Notes: a model not told the origin generated them from the letters alone. Shown: positions 7,855 through 16,494, numbered from the stretch's first letter. The stretch: DNA of 47,143 nt from an uncultured Blautia sp. (GCA_934371915.1 CAKROE010000009.1:1-47143), one strand, 5' to 3'. A program made the numbers and translations.

Positions 7855-9600
7855 TTAATACTCCAGATAGGCGCCCTTCATCGGACTTGCAGCATGCTGG
7901 CTGAAAAGTCTCAGTACACCTTTTTTGTATTTCACTTCACGTGGTTTCCAGTTTTTGCGTCTTTCTGCAAGAATCTGATCGATTTCTTCCATAGATTTGC
8001 GCTCTCCTGCGATTCCGATGATGTTCAGTTTTCTTTCCATAACATCGATTTCGATAAGGTCGCCTTCTTCAACAAGTGCGATCGGGCCTCCGTCAACAGC
8101 TTCCGGGCTGCAGTGTCCGATAACCGGGCCGGTAGAAGCACCGGAGAAACGTCCGTCAGTGATCAGGGCAATGCTCTTTCCAAGTTCTTTATCGCTGCTG
8201 ATTGCCTCAGAAGTATAGAACATTTCCGGCATTCCGCTTCCCTTTGGTCCCTCGTAACGGATGAATACTGCGTCACCCTTCTGCACCTTATGTTTCAGGA
8301 CTGCATCCAGGCATTCTTCTTCGCTGTCAAATGGTCTTGCACGAAGAACAGATTTGAACATTTCCTTCGGGCATGCAGTGTGTTTGATCACAGCACCTTC
8401 CGGAGCAAGGTTTCCACGAAGAACTGCAATGCTTCCATCTGTTCCGATGGCTTTGTCATACGGACGGATGATATCTTCCTTAGTAACATTTACATTATAA
8501 CGTTTGTTAAACTCCTGAAGCCATTTATCGCATTTTTCATAGAATCCGTTGTTCTTCAGTTCTTCCAGATTTTCTCCTAATGTCTTTCCTGTAACAGTCA
8601 TGACATCCAGGTGAAGATGCTCTTTGATCTCTTCCATGATTGCCGGTACACCACCTGCATAATAGAAGCACTCTGCCGGCCAGCGGCCTGCCGGACGTAC
8701 ATCCAGAAGATATCTTGCATTTCTGTGCAGCTTGTCAAATGTATCACCGGTGATCTCAATGCCAAATTCATGAGCGATTGCCGGAATATGAAGCAGGCAG
8801 TTTGTACTTCCTGAAATTGCAGCATGTACAAGGATTGCATTCTCAAAGCTGTCCATAGTTACGATGTCAGAAGGACGCATGTTTTCCATCTGAGCAATTC
8901 TTACTGCCTGTCTTCCTGCTTCTCTTGCAAAGCCAAGAAGGTCAGGGCTTGTTGCCGGCATCAGTGCTGTACCCGGAAGTGCAAGTCCAAGTGCCTCTGC
9001 CATGATCTGCATAGTAGATGCAGTTCCGATAAAGGAACATGCTCCGCAGCTTGGGCATGCATTACATTTTGCCCAGTCAAGCTTTTCTTCATTAATCTCG
9101 CCACGCTCAAATTTTGCGCTGTACATTCCGAGCTGTTCCAGAGTCAGCATTTCCGGACCGGCATTCATAGTTCCACCAGGAACAAAAACGGAAGGGATAT
9201 TTACTCTTGCAAGTCCCATCAGATTTCCCGGCACGCCTTTGTCACAGCTTGAAAGATATACACCTGCATCAAACGGAGTTGCATTTGCGTGAATCTCGAT
9301 CATGTTAGCGATCATCTCACGGCTTGCAAGACTGTAGTTGATACCGTCTGTTCCCTGGCTTTCACCATCGCAGATATCTGTACAGTGATAACGTGCTCCA
9401 AAACCACCTTCTTCAGCGATTCCTTTGCGGACTTCTGCTTCAAGAATATTCAGATGTCCGCTTCCCGGATGGCTGTCACCATAAGTACTCTCAACCATAA
9501 CCTGTACTTTTCCCAGATCTTCTTTTGTCCATCCGGTTCCAATACGCAACGGATCAAGCTCTGGTGCAAGTTTTCTCATTTCCTGACTTTTTAACTGCAT
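7855..9600 (-). CDS. IlvD/Edd-family sugar-acid (hexonate) dehydratase
   Basis: About 581 residues of the dihydroxyacid/phosphogluconate dehydratase family. Three conserved cysteine sites for an Fe-S cluster are visible near residues 77 (DICDGESQG), 119 (SSCDKGVPG, with the Lys of the metal site) and 188 (CPSCGACSF). Such enzymes dehydrate branched-chain precursors, 6-phosphogluconate or free aldonic acids. Here the neighbours are a GntP permease, a KDG kinase and a KDPG aldolase, so dehydration of an unphosphorylated hexonate such as gluconate to 2-keto-3-deoxygluconate is the best inference; valine/isoleucine synthesis is unlikely because no ilv genes are near. The start at 9600 has GGAGG eight bases upstream; an ATG at 9615 overlaps that site and is disfavoured. 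Confidence 0.85.
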   Translation of the reverse strand: MQLKSQEMRKLAPELDPLRIGTGWTKEDLGKVQVMVESTYGDSHPGSGHLNILEAEVRKGIAEEGGFGARYHCTDICDGESQGTDGINYSLASREMIANMIEIHANATPFDAGVYLSSCDKGVPGNLMGLARVNIPSVFVPGGTMNAGPEMLTLEQLGMYSAKFERGEINEEKLDWAKCNACPSCGACSFIGTASTMQIMAEALGLALPGTALMPATSPDLLGFAREAGRQAVRIAQMENMRPSDIVTMDSFENAILVHAAISGSTNCLLHIPAIAHEFGIEITGDTFDKLHRNARYLLDVRPAGRWPAECFYYAGGVPAIMEEIKEHLHLDVMTVTGKTLGENLEELKNNGFYEKCDKWLQEFNKRYNVNVTKEDIIRPYDKAIGTDGSIAVLRGNLAPEGAVIKHTACPKEMFKSVLRARPFDSEEECLDAVLKHKVQKGDAVFIRYEGPKGSGMPEMFYTSEAISSDKELGKSIALITDGRFSGASTGPVIGHCSPEAVDGGPIALVEEGDLIEIDVMERKLNIIGIAGERKSMEEIDQILAERRKNWKPREVKYKKGVLRLFSQHAASPMKGAYLEY

Positions 9601-9621
9601 GATTTTTTCCTCCATTTTCTT

Positions 9622-9858
9622 TTATTCTCTGATAAGATTTAAACTTTCCAGTGTTTCTCGGATCTTCTCTTCGTCCTCTTCATCTACGCCAAGTTCTACA
9701 TTATCAAATGTCGGCAGACTGAATACACCCAGCATCGATTTTCCATCTACAATGTATCTTCCACAGATCAGATCTACATCTTTTTTACATCCTGTTGCTG
9801 CCTGTACCAGATGCTTTGCATCATACATATCTCTTAAATAAACCGGTATCTTTATCAT
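9622..9858 (-). CDS. HPr/Crh-like small protein without the active-site histidine
   Basis: 78 residues with the HPr fold pattern: a first strand (IKIPVYL), then HLVQAATGCKKDVDL, then GKSMLGVFSLP, which aligns with the HPr Ser46 region (KSIMGVMSL). The usual GIHARP loop carrying His15 is absent, replaced by RDMYDAKH. In Bacillus, Crh likewise keeps Ser46 and lacks His15 and acts as a CcpA cofactor, so a regulatory rather than phosphotransfer role is inferred here. It lies between gntP and the dehydratase gene. The start at 9858 has GGAGGC eight bases upstream and follows the gntP stop by 13 bases. Very divergent from true HPr, so the family call is moderate. Confidence 0.7.
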   Translation of the reverse strand: MIKIPVYLRDMYDAKHLVQAATGCKKDVDLICGRYIVDGKSMLGVFSLPTFDNVELGVDEEDEEKIRETLESLNLIRE

Positions 9859-9871
9859 CGTGCTCTGCCTC

Positions 9872-11227
9872 CTATGCAAAGATTGAAACAATAAAGCTTA
9901 CAATAAGTGCCGTCACACCGATCAGTGTTTCCATGATCGTCCAGGATTTCAGGGTTGTCTTTTCATCGATCTCAAGGAACGAAGTTACCAGCCAGAATCC
10001 TGCGTCATTTACATGACTCAGTGCTGTTGCGCCGCCACAGATTGCACAGCACATAGCTGCTCTGTAGATCATGCTCGTATCCATCACTGCCGGCATGGTT
10101 GCCATAATTCCTGATGCCATTGTCATTGCTACAATGGAACTTCCTACAGATGCTCTGACCAGAAGTGCGATCAGAAATGCAATCAGGATCAGCGGAAGTC
10201 CACTCTTCTCCAGTACAGGTCCGATAATGTTTCCAAGACCGGAATCCTGAAGCATCCAGCGGATCACTCCGCCACTGGCAATTACCAGGAGGATCATACC
10301 TACAGGTCTGAGTGAATGATCCAGAATTTTCTTTAACTGCGCACCGGTAAACCCACGTTTGATTCCAAGGAAGTACATGGATGCCAGAGTAGCAATTGTC
10401 AAAGCCAGGAATGGTTTTCCAATAAATCCAAGAACATCCTGAATGCCCGCCGGAAGCGGCATATATTTTGACAATGTGCTGAGAAGGATCAGGACAAGTG
10501 GAATCAGGATCACTCCTAATACCAGTCCAAAAGGAGGGAGTTCTTTTCCGTCATCTTTGATTTCTTCCACATTTACCGGAAGCTCTGTATGAATCTTATT
10601 ACCAATAAAGCCTCCCCAGAAGATTCCGGAAACCATCATACAGATCAGTGCTGTCGGAACTCCTACCATGATCATAGTTCCCAGATTTACACCGAGTGCG
10701 TTTGCCACAAGAACTGATCCTGCGGAAGGTGGAACAAATGCATATCCACTTGCCAAACCGGAAAGCAGCGGGATTGCATAGTACAGTGTGGATTTTTTTG
10801 TCTGTTTTGCAACGCTGAATACCAGCGGAATCAGTACCACAACACCGGCTTCAAAGAATACCGTTGTACCAATTACAAGTCCTGTAAGTCCAAGTGCCCA
10901 TCCGGCTTTTTTCTGACCAAATTTAGCGATCAGCGTCTCCGCTATTCTCTGGGCGCCGCCACTTACTTCCAGAATTCCGCCAAACATGGAGCCAAGTCCT
11001 ACCAGAAGGGCGATTCCCTGCAGTGTCTTTCCAACACCTTTTTCTACCGTGTCCGAGATCATCGTAAGCGGCATTCCTGCTCCTGCCCCGATGATGATTG
11101 CAGAAATCATCATTGACAGAACCGGATGAAGTTTAAATTTGATGATCAGTACCAGCAGGATTACAATTCCGACTGCAGCTGCGATCATCAGCCGCATTGG
11201 ATCCGCCACAAAAGTTGTTTCTTCCAT
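9872..11227 (-). CDS. gntP: GntP-family sugar-acid permease, copy 1
   Basis: 451 residues with about 12-14 hydrophobic segments throughout and the GntP-type segments GLGSMFGGILEVSGGAQ, TTVFFEAGVVVLIPL and FVPPSAGSVLVANALG. These are proton-coupled permeases for gluconate and related acids. It heads the operon with the HPr-like gene, dehydratase, kinase and aldolase, so it probably imports their hexonate substrate. AAGGAGGT lies upstream of the start. The upstream 280 bp carry a good promoter and three copies of a site that a GntR-type repressor could bind. Confidence 0.92.
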   Translation of the reverse strand: MEETTFVADPMRLMIAAAVGIVILLVLIIKFKLHPVLSMMISAIIIGAGAGMPLTMISDTVEKGVGKTLQGIALLVGLGSMFGGILEVSGGAQRIAETLIAKFGQKKAGWALGLTGLVIGTTVFFEAGVVVLIPLVFSVAKQTKKSTLYYAIPLLSGLASGYAFVPPSAGSVLVANALGVNLGTMIMVGVPTALICMMVSGIFWGGFIGNKIHTELPVNVEEIKDDGKELPPFGLVLGVILIPLVLILLSTLSKYMPLPAGIQDVLGFIGKPFLALTIATLASMYFLGIKRGFTGAQLKKILDHSLRPVGMILLVIASGGVIRWMLQDSGLGNIIGPVLEKSGLPLILIAFLIALLVRASVGSSIVAMTMASGIMATMPAVMDTSMIYRAAMCCAICGGATALSHVNDAGFWLVTSFLEIDEKTTLKSWTIMETLIGVTALIVSFIVSIFA

Positions 11228-11246
11228 TTTTCCTTTTACCTCCTTG

Positions 11247-11357
11247 ATTCATCTGACGTATTACATGTTCCTTTCGAATTCATCCGACCTATTTTGGTCA
11301 TTTTTTGTGTCATTTCCTGTTATTTGCTGTATTCTCGTTTGAATTCGTCTGATGTAT
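11247..11357. promoter_or_regulatory. Three repeated putative GntR operators
   Basis: ATTCATCTGACGTAT (11247-11261), ATTCATCCGACCTAT (11278-11292) and ATTCGTCTGATGTAT (11343-11357) share ATTCRTCYGAYSTAT, an imperfect palindrome about a central pyrimidine. Sites one and two are 31 bp apart, three helical turns. The third lies just downstream of the gntP -10, over the likely start point, which fits repression. Confidence 0.65.
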
Positions 11358-11359
11358 TT

Positions 11360-11388
11360 ATAATATATTCACTCTTTAAAAAATGCAA
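11360..11388 (-). promoter_or_regulatory. Predicted gntP operon promoter
   Basis: Minus strand reads TTGCAT (11383-11388), 17 bp, TATTAT (11360-11365). One operator copy begins two bases downstream of the -10. Confidence 0.65.
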
Positions 11389-11439
11389 TACTGGAATTTT
11401 ATATAAATTTTTGTATTTATTTTTGTGCATTTTAGCCTT

Positions 11440-11468
11440 TTGACTTTCGACTCGAAAGACACTATCAT
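11440..11468 (+). promoter_or_regulatory. Predicted promoter of the GntR gene with internal palindrome
   Basis: TTGACT (11440-11445), 17 bp, TATCAT (11463-11468). Between the two boxes is a perfect 15-base palindrome about a central C, CTTTCGACTCGAAAG (11444-11458), a likely binding site for some regulator. Confidence 0.65.
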
Positions 11469-11509
11469 GGAAAGAAAGAATTACAACTATTAGAAATGAG
11501 GTAAATCAT

Positions 11510-12208
11510 ATGATGAATTTATCATCTGAAGAAAAAAGTCTTCCTCAGAAAATATCAGAAGATATCATCGCACTTATTTTGGAAGAAAACCTGCAGCCAG
11601 GAGATAAATTGCCTAACGAAACTATTCTTTCCGAACGTCTGAATGCAGGAAGAAGTTCTATCCGTGAAGCAATGAAACTTCTGGCTTCCAGAAATATCGT
11701 TACTATCCGTCAGGGGTCTGGTACCTATATCGCAACCTCTCCCGGAATGGTTGAGGATCCCCTTGGCTTTACTTTTATCGGCAACAAACAAAAGCTCATT
11801 ACTGATCTGCTGGAAGTTCGTTTTCTCCTTGAGCCATCCATTGCAGCAATGGCAGCCACACGCGCAGATGAAAAAGACATAAAAAAAATCACCACACTCT
11901 GCGATGAAGTTGAAATATTATTAAACAAACATGAAGACCACACACATAAGGATATTGAGTTTCATACAGCCATAGCATTGAGCAGTAAAAATGTTGTAGT
12001 CCCCAGACTGATTCCCGTGATCAACAGTTCTATTCCTCTGTTTGTAAAAACAACCGGCGGTGCTCTGCACGAAGAAACCATAGAAACACACCGCGAAATT
12101 GCTGATGCTATCGCATCTCATGATCCCCTTCGTGCCCAGGATGCCATGTATCTTCATTTAGTCTATAACCGAAAGAGAATACAGCTCAGTAAAACCCAAA
12201 ACGTCTAA
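11510..12208 (+). CDS. GntR/FadR-type transcriptional regulator
   Basis: 232 residues. N-terminal winged helix (residues about 10-78: PGDKLPNETILSERL, SSIREAMKLL, GSGTYI) and C-terminal FCD ligand domain with the metal-binding set D148, H152 (DIEFH), H194 and H216. FCD regulators respond to small organic and sugar acids. It is divergent from the gntP operon, whose upstream region carries three copies of one motif, so it is the likely local repressor with a hexonate or KDG-type ligand. Two ATG codons start the frame; the ribosome site is GAGGT at about 9 bases. Confidence 0.88.
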   Translation: MMNLSSEEKSLPQKISEDIIALILEENLQPGDKLPNETILSERLNAGRSSIREAMKLLASRNIVTIRQGSGTYIATSPGMVEDPLGFTFIGNKQKLITDLLEVRFLLEPSIAAMAATRADEKDIKKITTLCDEVEILLNKHEDHTHKDIEFHTAIALSSKNVVVPRLIPVINSSIPLFVKTTGGALHEETIETHREIADAIASHDPLRAQDAMYLHLVYNRKRIQLSKTQNV

Positions 12209-12238
12209 GTCAATAGAGTTCTTTTATGACACACAAAT

Positions 12239-12268
12239 TTGGATTTCCATGTGAATTTGTGATATGAT
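12239..12268 (+). promoter_or_regulatory. Predicted degV promoter
   Basis: TTGGAT (12239-12244), 18 bp, TATGAT (12263-12268), after the GntR stop. A small TGCGT/ACGCA hairpin follows in the leader. Confidence 0.4.
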
Positions 12269-12354
12269 TACAGATATACAAAAGAGATATGCGTGAATAC
12301 GCAAAGACTGTTATACCTTGTCAACAGAATAAATACAGAAAGGACATATCTCAT

Positions 12355-13203
12355 ATGGTAAAGATTATTTCAGACAGCACCTGCGACCTCTCTCCTGAGC
12401 TGATTGCAAAATATGATATCGACATCCTGCCGCTCCACATTCTTCTCGGCGAGGACGAATATGAAGATGGCAGAAACATTACGCCACAGCAGATCTATGA
12501 CTGGTCTGATACTCACAAAACAACGCCAAAAACATCAGCCCCGTCTCTGGCTGAGGCCATTGAGCTTTTTCGCCCATATGTAAACGAAAAACGTGAAATC
12601 ATCTGTTTTTCTATTTCCGGCAGCATGTCCACTTCCGGAAATGTCATGCGCCTTGCGGCTGAAGAATTAGAAGCATCTGATCTTGTTACAGTCATTGATT
12701 CGGCAAATCTCTCTACCGGGATCGGGCTTCTCGTCATAGAGGCAGCAATTATGGCCGAAAAAGGCCAACCGGCAGCCGAAATCGCAGCTACAATAGAATC
12801 TTTAAAACCCAATGTCCGCGCAAGCTTTGTCGTCGATACACTTACTTATCTGTACCGCGGTGGCCGATGCAACGCTGTTTCTGCCATGGCAGGCGGAGTT
12901 CTGAGACTCCACCCGAAGATCGTCGTCGAAAACGGCGCCATGGACGCATCCAAAAAATATCGTGGCAAAATAAATTCTGTCATTATGTCTTATGTAAAAG
13001 ACATGGAAGATGATTTAAAATCTGCAAAACCTGAGCGCGTATTTATCACACATTCCGGCTGTGACCGCACCACCGTTGATGCCGTCCGATCTTATCTGGA
13101 AAGTCTCGGAATCTTCCATGAAATATTAGAAACCAGGGCCGGCGGTGTTGTTTCCAGCCACTGCGGTCCTGGTACGCTTGGTGTTCTGTTTATTGCAAAA
13201 TAA
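12355..13203 (+). CDS. DegV family (fatty-acid binding) protein
   Basis: 282 residues, standard for the family. It begins IISDSTCDLSPELI and has the lipid-site segments TSAPSLAEA, SISGSMSTSGN and LYRGGRC. DegV/FakB proteins bind a fatty acid and hand it to a kinase; the cellular partner here is not visible. The start at 12355 is chosen because AAAGGA precedes it and homologs begin at this point; an in-frame ATG at 12289 would add 22 unrelated residues. Between two sugar-acid units but with no clear link to them. Confidence 0.88.
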   Translation: MVKIISDSTCDLSPELIAKYDIDILPLHILLGEDEYEDGRNITPQQIYDWSDTHKTTPKTSAPSLAEAIELFRPYVNEKREIICFSISGSMSTSGNVMRLAAEELEASDLVTVIDSANLSTGIGLLVIEAAIMAEKGQPAAEIAATIESLKPNVRASFVVDTLTYLYRGGRCNAVSAMAGGVLRLHPKIVVENGAMDASKKYRGKINSVIMSYVKDMEDDLKSAKPERVFITHSGCDRTTVDAVRSYLESLGIFHEILETRAGGVVSSHCGPGTLGVLFIAK

Positions 13204-13244
13204 ACAACTGCACCGGATATTATTTTTATCTGTTTTCACACTGT

Positions 13245-14603
13245 TCAGGCAAACAGACTGATGATCAGTGCACAGGCAAGTCCTGTAAAACCAATGATCG
13301 TTTCCATCATTGTCCATGACTTCAAAGTTGTCCTTTCATCAATCTCGAGCAGGGAACTTACCAGCCAGAAACCAGAATCATTCACATGGCTGAATGCAGT
13401 TGCCCCGCCGGTGATCGCACATACCATGGCAGCAAGATAAAGTGGTGAAAGTCCTGCAACTGCAGGCATCGAAGCCATGATTCCTGCTGCCATTGTCATT
13501 GCTACTACTGCAGCTCCGACAGAAGCACGAACCAACGCCGCAATCAGAAAAGCTACAAGAATCAGCGGCAAACCACTTTTTTCAAGTGCAGGTCCGATGA
13601 TATCTCCCATTCCACAATCCTGAAGTACCCAGCGGATAATTCCTCCTCCGGTTATTACCAGAAGAATCTGACCTGTCGGGCGCAGAGAACGATCCATGAC
13701 CTGTTTTAACTGTTCCCCATCATATCCCTGTTTTTTTCCCAGAAAATGCATTGCACAAAGAACTGCAATAATCAGTGCCACAAAAGGCGTGCCGACAAAC
13801 TCCAGTACCGGACGAATACTTTGCAGTGACGGAATATATTCTGCAAGTGTGTTACAGAGAATAAGAACCAACGGAACAAAAATAATTATAAGCACAGTGG
13901 AAAATCCCGGCAGATTTGCATCCTCGGTTTCTTCTGTCTCAGAAACAGAAGAAGGAAGTTCCGTATGGATCTTTGTCCCGATAAATTTTGACCATAAAAT
14001 CCCGGCAAAAATCAGGGACAGAATTCCGGTCGGAACACCGACCGCAATCATAATTCCAAGATTCACACCAAGCATATTGGCCACCAGCACGGAACCCGCA
14101 GACGGCGGAATAAAAGCAAATCCGGTTGCAAGTCCTGCCAGAAGCGGAATCACATAATATAATGTTGACTTTTTTGTTTTCTTTGCAAGCCCGAAAGCAA
14201 GCGGAATCAAAATTACAACACCTGCCTCAAAAAAGACCGTTGTTCCTACAACCAATCCGGTAATACCAAGAGCGACACCTGCTTTTTTCTCACCGAATCT
14301 TTTTATCAGTGTCTGCGCAACGCACTGGGCGCCGCCCGACACTTCCAGTATTCCACCAAACAAGGATCCCAGTCCAATCAGCAGAACAATTCCCTGCAGC
14401 GTATCACCGGCGCCTTTTTCTACTGTACTCATCAGTGTCGGCACAGGCATTCCCGCACCAAGTCCGATGACCAGCGCCGAAATCAGCAAAGACAATACCG
14501 GATGAATTTTGAATTTAATAATCAGCAACAACAACAATATGATTCCTGCTGCCGCCGCAACCAACAGTCTTGTAGAATCTGCTGCAAATACTGCTTCTGT
14601 CAT
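13245..14603 (-). CDS. gntP: GntP-family sugar-acid permease, copy 2
   Basis: 452 residues, very similar along its whole length to the permease at 9872-11227 (for example GLGSLFGGILEVSGGAQ and FIPPSAGSVLVANMLG), so a paralog. It lies 26 bases downstream of the UxuB-like gene on the same strand and probably shares its mRNA. Its substrate is therefore probably the acid oxidised by that enzyme, such as mannonate, gulonate or a similar hexonate. No convincing terminator separates its end from the converging degV gene. Confidence 0.9.
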   Translation of the reverse strand: MTEAVFAADSTRLLVAAAAGIILLLLLIIKFKIHPVLSLLISALVIGLGAGMPVPTLMSTVEKGAGDTLQGIVLLIGLGSLFGGILEVSGGAQCVAQTLIKRFGEKKAGVALGITGLVVGTTVFFEAGVVILIPLAFGLAKKTKKSTLYYVIPLLAGLATGFAFIPPSAGSVLVANMLGVNLGIMIAVGVPTGILSLIFAGILWSKFIGTKIHTELPSSVSETEETEDANLPGFSTVLIIIFVPLVLILCNTLAEYIPSLQSIRPVLEFVGTPFVALIIAVLCAMHFLGKKQGYDGEQLKQVMDRSLRPTGQILLVITGGGIIRWVLQDCGMGDIIGPALEKSGLPLILVAFLIAALVRASVGAAVVAMTMAAGIMASMPAVAGLSPLYLAAMVCAITGGATAFSHVNDSGFWLVSSLLEIDERTTLKSWTMMETIIGFTGLACALIISLFA

Positions 14604-14629
14604 TTTCTTTTTCCTCCATCCTGTTCTTA

Positions 14630-16246
14630 TCAGTGAACATATTTATGGATCGTTGCTCTCACCGCTCCCGGTCCTGCAATCATTTCGCGGAACATTTCTT
14701 CAATCATCTCTCCGGCTCCTGCTTTATAGAGATCAGTGAAGAAAAGTCTTTCATTAGAAAGAATCGGTTTTAACTGATCTTTAAATGTCTCCGGTTTTCC
14801 AATCACAATATCACCCAGCTGTTCCTGAAGTTCTTCGTTCATCGGGTCTGGCGCAAGTTCATAATTCTGTCCCTCATCATCTACTCCCAGCATATATCTG
14901 AGCCATCCGGCAATTCCGAGTGGGATTGCTGTAAGTCGTGATGCATCACCATATTTTGCAACATATGCTTTTACAGTTTCTCCAAAACGGATACCCACCA
15001 TCTGTGAAACATCGACTGCCAGGCGAAGGTTTGTATCTCCCAGATATTCATTCGGGAAACGGTCGTTAAAAAGCTCATCTACAAATGCCTGTGGGGAAAT
15101 GATTCCAGGATCTGCGACCACCGGAAGCCCCTCATCATAAGCAACCATGCGTGCCATCTTCATCATATCTTCATTGGTGTTGAGCATATGTGCAAACAAA
15201 TCATAGCCAAGAATAACACCGAGCGGCCCTGTTGCAGAATGCACCGGATTCAGACATACCGTTACCTTCATCCTTTCAGAAAGATTGACGGTATTTCTGT
15301 CTGCCATATAAACACCGAAGCCTTTTTCCAGTGCAGGACGTCCGTTCGGGAAGCTGTCTTCGATGACAAGATACTGCGGTTTCTCTGCATTTACAAAAGG
15401 AGCAATATACGTTTTCTTTCCTGTGATGACCGGCTGCATATCTTCCACACCAAGCTTCTCCAGATCTGCCGCAATCTGCTCACTCGGACGTGGTGTGATC
15501 TTATCAATCATCGTCCATGGGAAAGCGACAACTTTTTCATTGCTTACATAATCCATGAATCCGTCATCTACATAGCCCTGTTTTTTCCATTCTTCTGCCA
15601 TTGTCAGTACAGACTCACGCAGTTTTGCACCATTCTGTGAACAGTTATCCATGGAAACCAGCGCAATTGGGTACTTTCCTGCTTCGTATCTTTCAAGAAG
15701 CATTGCCACCAGCACTGCCATAGCTCCACAGGCTTTTTCCGGTCCGTTCTTAATATCTGCTTCCACAAACGGGAACCAGCTTCCATCAGCTTTGTGAAGT
15801 GCATAACCTTTTTCTGTAATTGTAAATGATACCATCTGCAGGGATCTGCTTGCAAAAACTTCCTTCAGGCGATTCCACTGTACCGCATCTGATGACTGGG
15901 CCCTGATTGCTTCTGCAAGTGAACCAAGAACTTTATATTCTCTCGTTCCGTCTCCGTGCAGGATAACGCTAAGTCCAAGATTATCATATGGCTCATAAAT
16001 TTTATCCATAACATCATAGTCAAATGTTTCGACACAGGTGATGCCTCTGTCAAGCACACCCTCTTCCAGCAGTCCGTCCGCAATTCCGCCGATAAAAATA
16101 CGGAAGATATTTCCGATTCCAAAATGCACCCATGCCGGTGCTTCCTTTGCTTTCTGTGATACCTTTTCCACGTCATATTTCGGCAGTGCGATTCCGGCTT
16201 TTTCCCATGCTTCACGATCTTTGATTCCTTCAACAGTTAATTTCAT
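14630..16246 (-). CDS. uxuB: UxuB-like D-mannonate oxidoreductase (fructuronate reductase)
   Basis: 538 residues of the mannitol dehydrogenase family. The dinucleotide site is WVHFGIGNIFR (39-49), the UxuB-type segment is SMDNCSQNG (198-206), and the catalytic set is K327, N333 and H336 in KVTVCLNPVH. The Lys-Asn gap is one residue longer than in the neighbouring UxaB. The enzyme interconverts D-fructuronate and D-mannonate with NAD(H). No mannonate dehydratase (uxuA) is in the window; the partner is instead a GntP permease, so oxidation of an imported hexonate is possible. A divergent ROK regulator and dyads over its promoter suggest local control. Confidence 0.85.
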   Translation of the reverse strand: MKLTVEGIKDREAWEKAGIALPKYDVEKVSQKAKEAPAWVHFGIGNIFRIFIGGIADGLLEEGVLDRGITCVETFDYDVMDKIYEPYDNLGLSVILHGDGTREYKVLGSLAEAIRAQSSDAVQWNRLKEVFASRSLQMVSFTITEKGYALHKADGSWFPFVEADIKNGPEKACGAMAVLVAMLLERYEAGKYPIALVSMDNCSQNGAKLRESVLTMAEEWKKQGYVDDGFMDYVSNEKVVAFPWTMIDKITPRPSEQIAADLEKLGVEDMQPVITGKKTYIAPFVNAEKPQYLVIEDSFPNGRPALEKGFGVYMADRNTVNLSERMKVTVCLNPVHSATGPLGVILGYDLFAHMLNTNEDMMKMARMVAYDEGLPVVADPGIISPQAFVDELFNDRFPNEYLGDTNLRLAVDVSQMVGIRFGETVKAYVAKYGDASRLTAIPLGIAGWLRYMLGVDDEGQNYELAPDPMNEELQEQLGDIVIGKPETFKDQLKPILSNERLFFTDLYKAGAGEMIEEMFREMIAGPGAVRATIHKYVH

Positions 16247-16270
16247 GATTTTTCCTCCTGATTCTATTCG

Positions 16271-16350
16271 TTCGCTTTAGTTATGTTTTATACTTACGTT
16301 TATATCTAAGTTGTAAGTATAGTATATAACTAGCGAAAGGAAATTGTCTA
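16271..16350 (-). promoter_or_regulatory. uxuB promoter overlapped by nested inverted repeats
   Basis: Minus strand reads TAGACA (16345-16350), 18 bp, TATACT (16321-16326). An 8-bp perfect dyad ATACTTAC / GTAAGTAT (16290-16297, 16313-16320) lies just downstream of the -10. A wider dyad pairs TTCGCTTTAGTTAT (16271-16284) with ATAACTAGCGAA, the latter lying between -10 and -35. These are good candidate operators for the divergent ROK regulator. Confidence 0.6.
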
Positions 16351-16494
16351 TTGACAAAAAATACAATTTTAAAAGCATGTTTTTGTCAGCTTTTCACAAA
16401 GCATTTTCTCAAACTTGTTTTATTCCGGCATCTATATTAAAATAAATTTAAATCTTGTGCGTATGATTCATACATAAGTAAGAGGGAGTTTGTT

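Noticed and set aside
7894..8580. 228-codon plus-strand frame
   Set aside because: Antisense to the conserved dehydratase gene, with no family resemblance and no ribosome site.
7855..9600. Dihydroxyacid dehydratase of valine/isoleucine synthesis
   Set aside because: Family is right but no ilv or leu genes adjoin; permease, KDG kinase and KDPG aldolase in the operon favour a sugar acid.
15188..15640. 150-codon frame opposite uxuB
   Set aside because: Shadow of a strongly conserved gene on the minus strand.
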